Below are positions 13,301 through 22,469 of a stretch of 64,000 nucleotides of DNA, in pieces (the stretch's first letter is position 1; each line of letters opens with the position of its first letter). The DNA lies in assembly GCF_949628215.1 (NCBI RefSeq), contig NC_134311.1:62604205-62668204 (forward strand), given 5' to 3'. The stretch comes from Phalacrocorax aristotelis (taxonomy: Eukaryota > Chordata > Aves > Suliformes > Phalacrocoracidae). The notes below the pieces were generated by a model, which worked only from the letters and a program-made list of their open reading frames with translations, did not search any database and was not told the DNA's origin. The position numbers were made by a program, and so were the translations under genes.

Positions 13301-15959
13301 TATTGCAAATAAAATTTGCAATATTTCTTTTCATCAGTTTCATGAACGCATTTCTAGGGTTTTACTAGAGGATGCTTACAGTTTATATTAAAAGGAGTTA
13401 CCTGACATATGTCAGTCCCAGTTCATTTATTCAAGGATTCAGATACTCCATTTGAAACAATTTACAACAGCACCCGATTTTCACATTTTACTCATTTGCC
13501 CCATTTTATTTCCAGCAAAGGCCACATTTAACTTTCTCCTGTTTCATGCAAGCCAGATGTATTAGTAAAACAAAACACCACCAGACTGAGGAACATCACA
13601 TAACTATCAAACCTGTTACTTCAAGACTGAGAAGTGTGCTTTTTAGATATTACTACAGCTTTTACAGTGTGGTTAGTAATGGCTACAGGAAATGAAAACT
13701 AAACTGGTAGAATTACTATCCTGAAAGTGCACATTGTAGTTTCTTCATTTGGCAACCTTACTTTTAGCCTTATATATACACCTGGATAAGCCATTCACCT
13801 CTCTTCTTCCTCAAGGCTGAATTTAAATGCCAACAATCAAAGGTTCATTACAGATTCTCTTCAAATTTACTGCAGTTTCCCCTGATATCAGTATTCACTC
13901 AACAACACCTGAAGCTGCAAAACATTATTCTTTAGTTGTCTCTCATTGCACTCCTGTATCTTATGTCCGTTTCACAACAGTGCATTTTGCTGCTATGTGA
14001 AAAATAGTAAAATTGAACAACAATTTCTACACAAGATTCAGCTCAGAACTAGGCCTGAGAGTAGGTACCTGACATAACCCTAGTTCTGCTCTGAACTCCC
14101 GAACTGTATTGTAAGAATTATTCTCACCTGCTGCCAAACTCTTGAGACCATTAAGCTCCACACAGTTTAACAATTTAAATGTACTACACCCTGACCTACC
14201 TGTAGCTTTTCTCCTGCCAGGAATTTAATTCAAAAGTAACTTCTACAAGCACCCTTTTCTAGTTTCAGTGAGCTGGGTTTGCAAATGCTGTAGTATCCCA
14301 AATCACTTGGGGGAGGGGGGGCAGGGAAGCAGAGTAGAGGCAATTTACAGAAACAACTTAACCTGAGAGCATGCAACAGCTCCACCTATTTCTGGATATG
14401 TGACAGCCTCCTGAGAGCTTGGGAACCAATACTGGGAACTACCCAGATCTAGAAACATAGCTGTTACCTAATCCCAGTCAGGATCCATGAGTCTCTGCTT
14501 TTCTTCCCTAAAAAGCTGGGTATTAAAATTTCAAAATACTCAGCAAAAAGGACTGAATGCCTTTAGAGAACACAGTGACCACATTAACTTATTTTAGAAA
14601 ACAACCATGATGATGAGACCCACTTACACATATGAAGCTTCAGATTTAATGAAATCGACCTGGTTTCTCTACACTTTTAAGCCTGCTTGTAAAGTCAGGT
14701 TCCCATTTTCTAAGACCACAGTTTTCCAAGGAAATGAGTCCATGTAACAATTCACTGCTATCAAGATAAGGTTCCATTTATTTGCTAATTACCAGATTTG
14801 GTGGTCAAGGCCATCTAAGCCATTTCTCCATTACTGAGGAGTAGTCTTCAGGTCAGAAGATTGAAAGAGCTCACAGAAGTATAAAAGAGCTCATAAAGTA
14901 TACAACAAGCACTGGCGCCTGAACAAAACAGCACCAAGCAAACTGCTGGTGGGAAGGAAACCTCGTCTCTTCAGTAAGTGTACTCCTATAGCAGCCTACC
15001 ATATTTGTAAAAACATACTGTAAATTTTATTCCAAGTCCTATCAACAATTTTCAGACAGCCACACACCTCATCCTTCCTACAGCTGCTATGCATTTGAGA
15101 CCATTCACTTTGGTAACAACAGGAAGTACAATATTAACTGAACAATGAAGAAGAGCTGAGAGAGTCACCCATGTTCTATTTGTTACTGTGGTAAAAAGAG
15201 AAAGCAATTCCATGACTCCCAGCAAACAGAAGAGCTAAAAGCACATCAACAGCATAGAGACACAAGTTACATTTCACACATAACCCACGACCAAGAACTA
15301 CCACCAAAAGACCTGGTTCTGCTAGTCCCCAATAATACAATTCCACCACTGCTCTTTCACTATTCAATAGGCAATAATAAGGACCATCAAACCAATCTGA
15401 TTTGTGCAAGAAATTGCAGCCTAATACACAAAACCCACCAATCTGTTTCCGGTTTATTGTAAAACTTCAAAAACACTAGATCTGACATACATAAGGGAAC
15501 AGGAATGCATCAGAAGGGAAAAAGAGCAGGCAACAGGAACCACCCCTTTCAGTAGTTACAAAACTTTACTTGAATACACCTTAGCACAAACAATCTGAAA
15601 TTTTAAGTTTCTACCCTACTCAAGTCTTTGCTACTTCCCTTCCAGCCTCTCCTGGTCTGCTAGTCAATCGGCACAGGTACTCAATTCCTAACCCAGGTAC
15701 CATAATTAATGAGTTACTAGTATGTGCTACTTCTATGCCACACACTTTTCTAAAGCATGGAATCTGTTACACATTACACATCCGCTTTTTAATTTTTTTA
15801 TTTTTAGTTACACATCCTCACACAACCCAGCTTAAGGTGTTGGAGTAAAGGGAACAGAAGCAAACATTATAGCCCAACAGCTGTCACCCATACCTGCTCA
15901 TGAGGTGGGAGTGATGATGCCTTGTCCCCCATCTCTTCATTCCAGTCCTCGCGGCTCAT
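1175..15959 (-). CDS. DDX4: DDX4 (vasa) DEAD-box RNA helicase, 5' part of gene (11 coding exons, partial)
   Basis: ATP-dependent DEAD-box RNA helicase of germ cells, a core part of nuage/germ granules in piRNA and germ-line mRNA control. Conceptual joining of the 11 exons listed separately gives 341 residues plus two bases, with every junction in phase. Residues 1-190 are low-complexity, G/S/R-rich and poorly conserved. From about 192 the protein is clearly vasa: the [11 protein letters not shown] block, the [14 protein letters not shown] block, the Q-motif (F241 to Q266), Walker A AQTGSGKT (283-290) and motif Ia PTREL in the last exon. DEAD, SAT and the C-terminal RecA lobe are outside the window to the left. 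The start ATG (15,957-15,959) encodes MSREDW, comparable to the MGDEDW start of mammalian DDX4. The neighbour SLC38A9 is divergent, as in other vertebrates. Exon-level identity is certain for the conserved half; the N-terminal exons rest on splice signals and phase continuity. Confidence 0.95.
2480..2632 (-). CDS. DDX4: DDX4 coding exon, residues 240-290 (Q-motif and Walker A)
   Basis: 153 bp, exactly 51 codons, phase 0-0. It holds the upstream aromatic F241, the Q-motif around GYSKLTPVQ (Q266 contacts adenine in the family) and motif I AQTGSGKT (283-290), whose K289 and T290 bind ATP phosphates and Mg. The donor AAAACT|gtaagc splits the gene right after the P-loop. Confidence 0.97.
3678..3820 (-). 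CDS. DDX4: DDX4 coding exon, residues 192-239 (vasa-specific block)
   Basis: 143 bp, phase 1 to phase 0, with a TTTTTAAG acceptor and a TTACTG|gttagt donor. It encodes [20 protein letters not shown] and [12 protein letters not shown], the vasa-family signature just N-terminal of the helicase core, and ends at PAPLL. Conservation makes this exon certain. Confidence 0.95.
3899..3927. repeat. Intronic hairpin with perfect 12-bp arms
   Basis: CCATACTAAACT (3,899-3,910) is followed by a 5-base loop and its exact reverse complement (3,916-3,927). A weaker outer pair CTTAG/CTAAG extends it. It lies in a DDX4 intron just upstream in transcript terms of the vasa-block exon. Confidence 0.8.
5164..5208 (-). 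CDS. DDX4: DDX4 small coding exon, residues 177-191
   Basis: 45-bp phase 1-1 exon between a TTTAACAG acceptor and a AAAAAG|gtaagt donor, encoding [14 protein letters not shown]. It corresponds to the segment just before the PKVTY block of other vertebrate DDX4 proteins. The acceptor could slip 3 bp (CAGCAG), giving one alanine more or less. Confidence 0.8.
5209..7799 (-). other. DDX4 intron of about 2.6 kb
   Basis: Intronic sequence between phase-1 exons. Apart from the C-rich tract at 6,097-6,120 I find no repeat or convincing exon. An undetected phase 1-1 exon cannot be excluded, since it would not disturb the frame. Confidence 0.6.
6097..6120. repeat. C-rich tract (G-rich in DDX4 transcript)
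   Basis: Runs of 10, 5 and 7 cytosines are separated by single adenines. The DDX4 pre-mRNA strand carries the matching G runs, a possible G-quadruplex. Confidence 0.85.
7800..7883 (-). CDS. DDX4: DDX4 coding exon, residues 149-176
   Basis: 84-bp phase 1-1 exon with a GTCTTACAG acceptor and a TGCAG|gtgaga donor. It encodes [20 protein letters not shown] followed by GALGGHA. This is the most basic, RG-containing part of the N-terminal region, but it has no RGG tripeptide. Confidence 0.85.
8236..8322 (-). CDS. DDX4: DDX4 coding exon, duplicated unit copy A (residues 120-148)
   Basis: 87-bp phase 1-1 exon with a TATCTGCAG acceptor and a GAGA|gtaagt donor. It encodes [20 protein letters not shown] and then PGAIGQRE. 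It differs from copy B at 7 of 87 bases, 6 of them changing the amino acid (Q/R, D/G, L/F, W/R, F/I, S/R). Whether both exons are used in one mRNA or alternately cannot be told from genomic sequence. Confidence 0.85.
8515..8601 (-). CDS. DDX4: DDX4 coding exon, duplicated unit copy B (residues 91-119)
   Basis: 87-bp phase 1-1 exon with a TACTGCAG acceptor and a GAGA|gtaagt donor. It encodes [20 protein letters not shown] and then PGAFGQSE. It is the transcript-upstream member of a tandem pair; the next exon is a near copy separated by a 192-bp intron. Both copies keep splice sites and frame. Confidence 0.85.
8751..9285 (+). mobile_element. ERV solo LTR (535 bp) with 5-bp target duplication
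   Basis: Begins TGTCCTGACTTTGGCTG and ends with CAACA, flanked on both sides by ATATG (8,746-8,750 and 9,286-9,290). It contains the segment TGCACAAGAAGCCCAGAG, a TATA-like region near 8,975 and AATAAAA signals in its 3' part. I recognise the family as an avian LTR present in many copies but cannot name it without a library. It sits antisense in a DDX4 intron. A second copy of the family is at 21,198-21,718. Confidence 0.9.
9286..10959 (-). other. DDX4 intron remainder
   Basis: Single-copy-looking AT-rich intron sequence between the LTR and the exon at 10,960. No further element or exon is supported. Confidence 0.55.
10960..11034 (-). CDS. DDX4: DDX4 coding exon, residues 66-90
   Basis: 75-bp phase 1-1 exon with a GATTATAG acceptor and a AGAG|gtagct donor. 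It encodes [20 protein letters not shown] and then FANR. The length divides by three, so skipping would keep the frame. Confidence 0.82.
11169..11222 (-). mobile_element. CR1 LINE 3'-end fragment
   Basis: AGAATCATTCAGGCTGAAAG GGACCTCAGG matches the reverse complement of the CR1 3' end. It is short and diverged, in a DDX4 intron. Confidence 0.75.
11483..11551 (-). CDS. DDX4: DDX4 coding exon, residues 43-65
   Basis: 69-bp phase 1-1 exon with a GTTTTCCAG acceptor and a CAGAG|gtaggt donor. It encodes [20 protein letters not shown] and then RSR, an aromatic/arginine-rich disordered segment. A CR1 element starts only about 15 bp upstream of the acceptor in transcript terms (from about 11,566), so the polypyrimidine/branch region lies at or inside the repeat. 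Confidence 0.8.
11566..12629 (+). mobile_element. CR1 LINE, 5'-truncated, old and degraded
   Basis: About 1.06 kb of CR1 in plus orientation (antisense to DDX4). Decayed reverse-transcriptase coding is readable: the FDTV segment near 11,575, then [12 protein letters not shown] near 11,795-11,830, where the catalytic aspartate pair is lost. The 3' end is TTCCACCCCAAATGATTCTA followed by a broken octamer. Several stop codons and frame breaks make it non-functional. Its 5' border is about 15 bp from a DDX4 exon acceptor. Confidence 0.9.
12863..12923 (-). CDS. DDX4: DDX4 coding exon, residues 23-42
   Basis: 61 bp between a TTTTTGTAG acceptor and a TTTG|gtatgtg donor. It encodes a G/S/P-rich stretch ([20 protein letters not shown]) and shifts the reading phase from 0 to 1, which all six following exons keep. 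Phase continuity on both sides supports it. Confidence 0.8.
12924..15893 (-). other. DDX4 intron of about 3 kb
   Basis: First intron after the start-codon exon. I see no repeat element, coding exon or RNA gene; the small ORFs here have no recognisable similarity. Confidence 0.6.
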
Positions 15960-15980
15960 GTTGCGTCCTGCCAGTCCTGC
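15894..15980 (-). CDS. DDX4: DDX4 first coding exon (start codon at 15,959)
   Basis: A CGCAG acceptor precedes 15,980, followed by 21 bases of 5'UTR, then ATG at 15,959 and 22 codons ([16 protein letters not shown]...HEQ) to a CAG|gtatgg donor at 15,894; the exon ends in phase 0. The acidic/tryptophan start resembles other vertebrate DDX4 N-termini. A non-coding upstream exon is implied by the acceptor. Confidence 0.85.
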
Positions 15981-16470
15981 CTGCGGGAGACAAAACACAT
16001 CAGCAGCGCCCCCACTGCCTGCCCCCAGCGGGTGCCCCGGCTCCCGTGCAGGGGCCACCCCTGAGCCCGCCTGTCCCAGCCCTAGCTGCCCTCATCACAA
16101 CCCCCACTCCGTCAGGGGGGCTCTCGAGGGAAAGGCTCCCGTAGCCACGAGAGAGGCGCCCGGCCGCGCTCCTACCTCCCTCCCCCAGCCACCGACGCTC
16201 CACATCAGAACGAAATGGCGTCTCTCACCGAGGCCTTTCATAGCGCCACGTGCGGGTGTTGCTCCGTCACGTGCTTCGCCCGCCAGCCAATGGCAGAGCG
16301 GGTGTGCTGGCGCCTGCAGCTGGGGGCGGGGTAGCGCGCCCCGGGCGTCGGCCCGTTAGGGTCGTTACGGGTGGGGCAGCGGCAGGGCGAGTGGGGACGG
16401 CGCGGTAGACGCTTGACTGGAGCTTGTGGGACGGGGGGCGGCTGGCGTCTTTACCTCGCTGGGGTGGCTT
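15940..16470 (-). promoter_or_regulatory. DDX4: DDX4 CpG-island promoter
   Basis: A CpG-dense block surrounds the 5' end of DDX4. It has two perfect CACGTG E-boxes (16,247-16,252 and 16,268-16,273), a CCAAT box (16,287-16,291) and a GC box GGGGCGGGG (16,323-16,331). A GGGAG|gtagga donor on the minus strand near 16,175 could close a non-coding first exon, so transcription probably starts near 16,200-16,260. Start site and exon 1 borders are inference. Confidence 0.7.
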
Positions 16471-19400
16471 GCTGTCTTGGGTGGGAAAGGGCAGGAGGTG
16501 ATGCGTGGTGTATCTCGGCATGGCGCGTGTTAAGCAGTGGTGGCCTCGGGATAGTCAAGGTGCATGCAGAAGGAAAAGGCAGCTCAGGAAAATGTAGGTT
16601 CACAATATCTGGGTGCTTCTGTGCTTTGGTGATGATCCTGCTTGGCCCTCTGAGCATCTGAATATTTGTTAATTTCTTCAGGTATGACTGTTAAAGTGTG
16701 GTTTACTTTACAAACACCTACTTCTAATAAAAGTGAAATCCATTGTTTGGCAGAACTGCAACTCAGATACTAATTGTTGTACTGCAAACAAAATTTTCAG
16801 GCAGTAGCACAACAGCTAACAACACATATCCCTTTGCTAGGGTTAAAACGTATTTAATTAGGTTAAACAGGCTATTTCATTAAAACAAAAAACACCAAAC
16901 TGCAAAGCATTCTCTTCCCACAGTTTTTTGTCCTACCAGACTTGGTAGAGAAAAGAAAGGGCTAAATTTCTGCCTCAGGAGTTATATTTATGTTGAAGTG
17001 CAGAAAAACACAGATAGGATTTTTATCATCAGTTCAATATATCTATTAAAAATTGTGGCAAGTACTCTGTGTGTTTCTGAGCTGCTGATCTGATGCAGCA
17101 CGTGTCTTGTCTGTACCTCTTTCTGTGCTGTGGAATAATACAGCAATGCTGCTGAAAATCGTAAGGGAAGTACATACTGGTTTTTATCACATTCTTATTT
17201 ATTATGTTCTTATTTATCATATGTATACATTGTATACATGTTATAAATACTTGTTAATCTGCTCCACCATGTTCAACAGATTTGCTGCATCAAAAAAAGC
17301 TATTTGAAAAACTGTGTGCCTGTTTGAGAACTTTTCTGTCTTCTGTTGCAGAGAAGTGACATCAGCTCCATAATTTTGCAGTGAACATCTGAATGTCTGG
17401 TAGGGCCTTTGGGCAACAATAAGGCACATTCCTGCAGCAGATGGAAGTTATTGGAGAATGGTCTCCGAATCTAACACTCTGGTCATTTTCACCTTATTCA
17501 TTGTCAGTTAAGCCCTACCCTTTATAGCTGCTCATTTTTCAGGAACATCCGGACAGGACAGAGGTTGTGCTCAACTTAGAATGCGAAGCAGCTAAGAAAC
17601 GTAAGAACCAGCTTCTCTGTCTCACAGTGAGCTTAAAACTGCACCACTAGATGATACATACCTGAGGCCGTGCTTCATGCAGGTAGCAAAGATAGCTGCT
17701 TGGAGTTATTAGCTTTCAGTAAGTGAACAGTAAGATACACAATGTCCAAGGATGAAGAACTCACAGTGGGAGCATCTCTGGGGGGAGTATACAAAGCAAC
17801 TCACAAGTTTCTGAAGCAGCATCTGGAGCTAGCAGGGAGGCTTGCGAGCTACCTTTTACCCACTGTGCTAAGTCCATAACACACTGTTTTATTTTTTGCT
17901 TATCCAAGAAAACAGAGTAGGCTGCTTCATCAACAAAAACAGCTTCTGTTTTCATTGAACTGAAGCTCTGTTTTGGATGTCCATATGAAAAAAGAGCAGT
18001 ATGTCTGTTTTCCTGAGAAATTTATGGTTAACAGCAGATGTGCTACTCCAGTACGTCTAAGCCAAACCGAGAGCTTTCAAATTGTTCATCCTCTTCTCCG
18101 TCAACAGGTGACCATCAACAGCTTTGCCAGCATAACTTCATGTTCAGCGCTCCCTAACTCGCTCACAGAGATAGAGTTCAGGTGAATACTTTTAATGATA
18201 GACATAGGGAGCAACTATGAATGCAGTCATGGTGGCAGATCTGTCATCACTAGTGGGTGATCTCGTAGTTCATTTTAGGTAGTTGGATGTCACAGCATAT
18301 AATTAGCAGATGGACTTGGAGATTTCCTATTTTCCTCCTCTATTCCTTTGATTCTGCTCACTGTTGGACATTATATGCTGCCTCCAAATTACTTCCCACT
18401 ACTTCAGGAGAAGCCAAATGATGAAATTTTGTGAATGCCAAGAAATATAACTAGTTTGTTCAACTCAGAAGATTCTTAAGGGATTTACAGGTTTTTTTTT
18501 CTTTTTCCTAAGGCTGCTAACAATTTAATGTAAACCATGGTGGCAGGGCAAAAGTTGCACAAGATGTTGGCTGACTACCCTCGAGGTCATTCGTCCAACT
18601 AGCCCCGCTCAGGTGGAGGCACCTAGAGCTGACGAAAAACAAAGTAGTATCAAACATACATAAAGGGTATCTTATGTAGTGCACTCAAATGTAGCATGGA
18701 GCTGCAGGTCACCAGAAAAACATATAAAAGTAAATTACAAAAACATATAAAAATAACCTCAAGTGTGAGTGTAACCCCCTACAGTGAGGAAGAAGAAACC
18801 AGCAATGTAAACATCATATTCTTCCCAGAGAAGGCTTCCAGATGCCAACAACTTCCTGTAATGTCCCCTCCCCTCCCCACCACCAAAGAACAAAACCACC
18901 AGCCTAAGGGCCCAGAGCAGCCATAGAAGGGTGAGCATGCCACCAGGAAGAGGGGTAGAAAGTAAGGGCCATGGATAAAAAGTTTTCTTCTTTATTTTTG
19001 TGTCATAATTAGGGCTGGATCTATAATGATTAGACTTCTAGGATTTCAGTTACACTAACAACAAATGCTTGGTTTTACTTATGTATAAGGTGTGCTTTCT
19101 CTTTGCCCACAAACAAGATTCTTCATGTAACACAGTTTCTACATCTTAAATGCTATCCTGATGTACTATCGGTATTTTTCAGAAAGAAATCTGGAGTAAT
19201 ATAGATTTATTGCAAAATGCAAAAGCCTCTAAGCCTGTTAGCCATGTGACCGTGCCTGTCTTTGCAATGATAGAACAAGTTATTAGTTCATCCACTATGT
19301 TTTCTAATGCCTCAATTTTATGAATTTGTGCATATTACAATTATCTTATACCTGCAAGTGCAGAGCAAAGTATACCTTAACGCTTAATCAAAAGAAGATT

Positions 19401-20009
19401 CAACATGGTATGACGTAGAAATTTTTTACAGAGCTGGATTTAAAACCCTCTTTGTCTCACACATGCACCAAAAAGTCCTAAATAAATTTAGGCTCCCATT
19501 TTTCTAGACACTGCTCAGGCACGTAGGAAGAGACACCCTTTGCCCAGAAGGTAATATGTCGTTGTAACAGAAAGCCACAACACAAACATTGCAGGACTGA
19601 CTGAATACCTTTTTCTAAAGTCAATTGTTGGCAATTGTCATGAGGGAGCAGGAGGAATCTCTACACTTCCATTTGACTCACTTGCAGTTCTTACAATAAA
19701 GCATTTTTCCTAACCATAACTCTTTCGAGGACTGTAGTTGGTGACCAAAATTGCAATGAAATACACTTCACCTGTCTGCTACAGCAGTAACTATGTAAGT
19801 CTTTCATAGCATAGGACACAGAGGACAGGCTTGCAAGGATAAGACTAGCTGCTTGTATGCTGAAAAAATTCAGTTTTTCACATATCTCCACTTTTGCGGG
19901 TTTAGTTCCATTCACTTCCACAGCACCAGCATGTGGTGTTAGCATTGCATTTCAGATTCATGTGGTAGCAGGTGGACAGACTCCCTAACTGATCAACCAA
20001 CATTTCCAA
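16471..20009. other. Intergenic region, left part
   Basis: Sequence between the DDX4 promoter and the first intergenic LTR. It contains a CR1 scrap at 18,577-18,632; nothing else recognisable. An unspliced or non-coding transcript from the DDX4 CpG island on the plus strand is possible but unsupported. Confidence 0.5.
18577..18632 (-). mobile_element. CR1 LINE fragment (diverged)
   Basis: ACCCTCGAGGTCATTCGTCC followed by a GCTCAGGTGGAGGCACCTAG motif matches the antisense CR1 3' region. Only about 55 bp survive. Confidence 0.5.
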
Positions 20010-20014
20010 ATGTC

Positions 20015-21118
20015 TGCAGTGGCTTGACCCTGGCTGGATGCCAGGGTCCCACCAAAGCCACTCCATCACTCCCCTCCTCTGCTGGTCAGGGGGAGAAAAT
20101 GTAATGAGAGGCTCATGGGTCGAGGTAAGGACGGAGGGAGATCACTCACCAATTACTGTCACGAGCAAAACAGACTCAGCTTGGGGAAATTAGTTTAATT
20201 TATCACCAGTCAAATCAGAGAAAGATAATGAGAAATAAACTCAAATCATAAAACACCTTCCCACAACCTGCGCTAAATATTACTCCCAATTTTCTCTACC
20301 TCCTCCCCCGAGTGGTGCAGGGGGACAGGGAACGGGGGTTGTGGTCAGTTCATCACACGTTGTCTCTGCTGCTTCTTCCTCCTCACTCCCTTCCCCTGCT
20401 CCAGTGTGGGGTCCAACCCATGGAAGACAGTCCTCCATCAACTTCTCCAACATGGGTCCTTCCCACAGAGCTGCAGTTCTTCATGAACTGCTCCAGTGTG
20501 GGTCCTTTCCATGGCCTACAGCCCTTCAGGAACAGATGGCTCCGGTGTGGGTCCCCCATGGGGTCACAAGTCCTGCCAGCAAACCTGCTGCAGTGCAGCT
20601 CTTCTCCACAGGGCCACAGGGACCTGCCAGGAGAGTGCTCCAGTGCAGGCTTCCATGAGGTCACAGCTTCCCTCAGGCACATCCGCCTGCTCCAGTGTGG
20701 GGTCCTCCACAGGCTGCAGGTGGATATCTGCTCCTCCGTTAACCTCCATGAGCTGCAGGGAGACAGCCTGCCTCACCATGGTCTTCACCAGGTGCTGCAG
20801 TGGAATCTCTGCTCCGATGCCTGGAGCACCTCCTCCCCCTCCTTCTTCACTGACACTGGTGTCTGCACAGGGCTGTTTCTCATATTCTCATTCCTGTCTC
20901 CCAGCTGCTGCTGCTGAGCTCTTTTTTCTCCTTAAATCTGTTACCCCAGAGGTGCCACTACCATTGCTGATGGGCTCAGACTTGGCCAGCAGTGGGTCCG
21001 TCTTGCAGCTGGCTGGCATTGGCTCTGCCGGACATGGGGGAAGCTTCTGGCAGTTTCTCACAGAGGCCACCCCTGCAGGTCCCCCGCTGCCAAAACCTTG
21101 CCACGCAAACCCAGTACA
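20015..21118. mobile_element. ERV solo LTR (1,104 bp) with 5-bp target duplication and internal repeats
   Basis: Starts TGCAGTGGCTTGACCCTGG and ends ...CAAACCCAGTACA. It is flanked by the same 5-bp ATGTC at 20,010-20,014 and 21,119-21,123. No retroviral gag/pol/env sequence is adjacent, so it is a solo LTR formed by LTR-LTR recombination. I recognise an abundant avian ERVL-like LTR; the family name and transcriptional orientation are uncertain. The open frames across it (up to 216 codons) are by-products of its GC-rich repeats. Confidence 0.92.
20398..20780. repeat. Tandem array of about 48-bp units inside the LTR
   Basis: About eight units begin with variants of CTCCAGTGTGGG at 20,398, 20,445, 20,491, 20,540, 20,588, 20,638, 20,690 and 20,731. 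Spacing is 41-52 bp. Such arrays are part of the LTR family rather than a separate satellite. Confidence 0.85.
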
Positions 21119-21197
21119 ATGTCTAAGAGCCACAACATACTCTTGAATTCTAAGAGTGGCTCAGAGGCAAAAGATGATTGTGAACTTGCTGGGCCAC

Positions 21198-21718
21198 TGT
21201 TTGGTTTTACCCAGCAGGCAGTTAAACACCACACAGGCATTTGCTCACTACCCTGCACCAGTGGGACGGGGGAGAGAACTGGGGGGGAAAAAGAAGTAAA
21301 ATTTGTCAGTTGAGATAAAGACGGTTTAATAGAACAGAAAAGGAAGGGAAAATAATAATAATGGTAAAAGAATATACAGAGCAAGTGATACACAATGCAT
21401 TGCTCACCACCTGCCCACCGCCGCCCAGCCTGTTCCCAAGCAGCAATCGCTGTCCCTGGCCAGCTACCCCCTGCTTAATATGCTGAGCATGACATTATAT
21501 GGTATGGGATATCCCTTTGGTGAGCTGGGGTCAGCTGTCCCGGCTGTGTCCCCTCCAGCAGAGCATTGGAAGCTGAAGAGTCTGACTAGTGGGAGCACTA
21601 CTTAGCAGCAACTAAAACATCAGTACGTTACCCACAGTATTCGCATGCTAAATCCAGAACACAGCATATACCCACAGTTGGGAAGAAAATTAACTCTATC
21701 CCAGCCAAAACCAGGACA
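21198..21718 (-). mobile_element. ERV solo LTR, second copy of the 8.75-kb family, inverted
   Basis: The reverse complement begins TGTCCTGGTTTTGGCTGGGA and ends GGGTAAAACCAAACA, matching the 8,751-9,285 element throughout. It lies about 80 bp right of the 1.1-kb LTR. Flanks GCCAC and GCTAG do not form a clean 5-bp target duplication, so one end may have been altered. Confidence 0.85.
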
Positions 21719-22469
21719 GCTAGAGAGAAGCAAGAGTTTTGGTCTGACACAGCTTGCATGCAGCTGAATTTCAGAATGATGGGTGGTGTTAAGTCTCTGC
21801 TGCCTCATTTCCTCCCACAGTCTGAAATTCAACTACGCAGCAGTTTTTTTGCGGGATCAGTCCCATTGCTAGCCACAGACTTGTTTGAGCTGCACTTGAG
21901 CGGAAAGTACAGATTGGGATTTGTACCTAGCTTCTTTTGTAATATTGTTCTCACATGGGGAAGGAAGCTATCTCTGCTGTCTGCCTTGTGTGCAATTCAG
22001 CAGTTTTCTCAAGCATGAGATATAAATATTTCTAGAATTTTACTTTAACCAGGGTTTCAACTATGAGAAGGACATGTTTCCAACTTTATTTAATTAGGAC
22101 CAAAAAACCTGCTAGGATTAAAAATAGTGTATTTCTGAAATGTGCTGGCTGGCTGATTCTCCCTGTTGACCAGCCTGCTTACCTGTCCTTTGCTCAGCAA
22201 GTGTCACGTACCTCCCCGAGCAGGTCAGGAGAGTCATGATACATCGTTCCCCACAGAAGGCGCTTTGCCACTCATGCTAAGACCAGCACATTTTGTTTTG
22301 GCAAGGATTAGGTCCGCACTTTGCCAACATACTGACTGCGTGGAAGCAAACGGGTGAGGTGGGGGCGGGGGCTGTATCTGTGTCTGTGTCTGTGACTGAC
22401 ACCTCAGGCGCCCCAGGGCAGCTAGGCCCAGCGCCTGGAAACGGCATGCTAGGCTGCAGACTTTGCTCA
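21719..22469. other. Intergenic region next to SLC38A9 promoter
   Basis: Nothing recognisable except a short TGTCTG-type run near 22,375-22,400. GC content rises to the right toward the CpG island. Confidence 0.5.

Noticed and set aside
20312-21146. Open frames of 201 and 216 codons on the plus strand
   Set aside because: They lie wholly inside the 1.1-kb ERV solo LTR and its tandem repeat units; no protein family resemblance.
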